From an uncultured Bacteroidia bacterium (lineage in GTDB: Bacteria > Bacteroidota > Bacteroidia > Bacteroidales > Prolixibacteraceae), in the NCBI GenBank assembly GCA_903897145.1, contig CAIUAN010000043.1, positions 16,987 to 80,986 on the forward strand: a stretch of 64,000 nucleotides of DNA, in the 5' to 3' direction. The notes beneath the pieces were generated by a model. The model was not told the origin of the DNA. It saw only the letters and a list, made by a program, of their open reading frames with translations, and ran no database searches. The translations under genes and the position numbers were made by a program. Below, in pieces: positions 63,024 through 64,000 of this stretch. The stretch's first letter is position 1; the number at the start of each line of letters is the position of its first letter.

Positions 63024-63719
63024 ATGAAAAATACTCATATACAGTTTTTGGATCTCGGGGTTTGCGATTACAAGATTGCGTTAGTGCGCCAGGAAGAATT
63101 GCTGAAACAAATTGTCTCGATAAAGCTCGATAGAGATCATAATGTAGAGGCTTTGACTCCTAATTTCTTGTTGTTTGTGGAGCATCCGGCGGTTTATACG
63201 CTAGGGAAGAGTGGCGATGAGCATAACCTTCTTCTTAATTATATTCAATTACAAGATAGGAAAGCCGCTTTTTATAAGACTGATCGCGGTGGCGATATTA
63301 CGTTTCACGGGCCTGGTCAGCTTGTGGGTTATCCGATTTTAGACCTCGAAAATTTTACGATTGGCTTGCGACAGTATATATATAGTTTAGAGGAGGTCAT
63401 TATTCAGACTATATCGATGTTTGGGTTAAGCGGGACTCGCGATCCAGGTGCTGCAGGTGTTTGGCTTGATGAGGGTACTGCTAAGGCCAGAAAGATTTGT
63501 GCCATTGGGGTAAAAAGCTCTCGTTCGGTCACGATGCATGGATTTGCGTTGAATGTAAATACCGATCTCTCCTATTTTAATGATATCAATCCCTGTGGAT
63601 TTTCAGATAAAGGGGTTACTTCACTCCAGAATGAGCTTGGTGTATTAATCGATTTTGATCATGTCAAAGCTGTTTTACGCGATAAATTCGCTGCGATCTT
63701 TGGTGCGGTAATGCTCTAA
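63024..63719 (+). CDS. lipB: Octanoyltransferase LipB
   Basis: 231 residues. Transfers octanoyl from acyl carrier protein to lipoyl domains. Motifs: FLLFVEHPAVYTLGKSG, TDRGGDITFHGPGQLVGYP (the LipB signature), catalytic lysine K164 in IGVKSSR and nucleophile C191 in INPCGFSDKGVTSL. An SD-like sequence precedes the ATG. It is divergent from the POT transporter. No lipA is in the window. Confidence 0.96.
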   Translation: MKNTHIQFLDLGVCDYKIALVRQEELLKQIVSIKLDRDHNVEALTPNFLLFVEHPAVYTLGKSGDEHNLLLNYIQLQDRKAAFYKTDRGGDITFHGPGQLVGYPILDLENFTIGLRQYIYSLEEVIIQTISMFGLSGTRDPGAAGVWLDEGTAKARKICAIGVKSSRSVTMHGFALNVNTDLSYFNDINPCGFSDKGVTSLQNELGVLIDFDHVKAVLRDKFAAIFGAVML

Positions 63720-63902
63720 GGTCCCGTTTAGAGTCATATTTGATCTTAAATACACCCATTTTTTAGGCCTCATCGAGGGGCTTAACATTTACTTAACATA
63801 GCTAGTGTGCTGAATGGCTGATCGGTGACCGGGATATTTTAAAATATCTCAAGACTCTTGTATTATTTAGGTTCTTTAGGGTAATTGGCGTTAGAAACCT
63901 TC

Positions 63903-63910
63903 TACATTTG
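63903..63910 (+). promoter_or_regulatory. Strong -7 box reading off the right edge
   Basis: TACATTTG fits TAnnTTTG and is followed by GCACCACG. The remaining 90 bases hold no start codon followed by a long frame. The 281 bases after lipB contain no gene. The arrangement suits a long untranslated leader or a stable-RNA operon beyond the window; which one is not visible. Confidence 0.45.
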
Positions 63911-64000
63911 CACCACGATTTTAGGATCGTCTGAAGGCGATTAAAAAAGATTAACGTTCCACAATTTCTTGAAAAGATTTTTTCCTTAAAAAAAGGTTTG

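Noticed and set aside
1..64000. tRNA genes, CRISPR arrays, insertion sequences, integrases and attachment sites
   Set aside because: Looked for tRNA-like arms, regularly spaced repeats, transposase motifs and flanking direct repeats; none was found. The 30-44 kb accessory block has no mobility gene or tRNA at its borders, so recent island transfer cannot be claimed.

Overview
The window reads as a chromosomal segment of a free-living Bacteroidota bacterium, probably of the Bacteroidales/Marinilabiliales type. Three things support this. Start sites are preceded by the phylum-specific -7 box TAnnTTTG, with at least ten intergenic examples. Shine-Dalgarno sequences are mostly absent. The gene families are typical of the phylum: GSCFA protein, DUF4271-hemD pair, fused DAHP synthase/chorismate mutase, and a GH57 / GT4 / debranching-enzyme glycogen cluster. 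No tRNA, rRNA, CRISPR array, transposase, integrase or attachment site was seen.

Layout. 1-572: 3' end of an unidentified gene. 604-3244: rlmN and two divergent ferredoxin-NADP-reductase-like paralogs. 3300-5969: two radical-SAM tRNA methylthiotransferases. 5966-22056 (minus strand): the suf operon sufB-C-D-S-E-T with queG, a GSCFA protein, a glycogen-metabolism set (debranching enzyme, GT4 synthase-like enzyme, GH57), and a ribose-related trio (ribokinase, lipoprotein ADP-ribosylglycohydrolase, DMT-type permease). 22204-29830 (plus): thiL, then a MacAB-TolC-like efflux operon ending in a glutathione peroxidase. 30028-43841 (plus): an eight-gene block of the type best known from Planctomycetes: two DUF1549/DUF1553 cytochromes, two Tat-exported DUF1501 proteins, two membrane/LRR proteins, a Tat-exported beta-propeller and a MauG-type di-heme peroxidase. 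43972-46494: DUF4271 protein, hemD, rnpA. 46560-49833 (minus): aroG-pheB fusion, tyrA, a tiny unannotated transcription unit, rsgA. 50033-52706 (plus): S41 protease and hydroxyacid dehydrogenase. 52769-55186: membrane-anchored receiver, SPOR lipoprotein, surface-antigen-type barrel. 55342-59959 (minus): rplM-rpsI-rpsB-tsf, then pyrH-frr-thioredoxin. 60231-62854 (minus): POT peptide transporter and an outer-membrane protein. 63024-63719 (plus): lipB. A strong promoter points off the right edge.

How the genes work together. Most of the segment is housekeeping: Fe-S cluster assembly with its client QueG, translation, aromatic amino acids, heme and lipoate. The accessory content is concentrated in the 30-44 kb cytochrome/DUF1501 block, which looks like one exported redox-hydrolytic system of unknown substrate and is the best candidate for an undescribed system. 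The ribose trio may form a surface-to-cytoplasm ADP-ribose or nucleoside salvage route. Several intergenic regions hold symmetric elements that no gene explains, most clearly between rsgA and the S41 protease.
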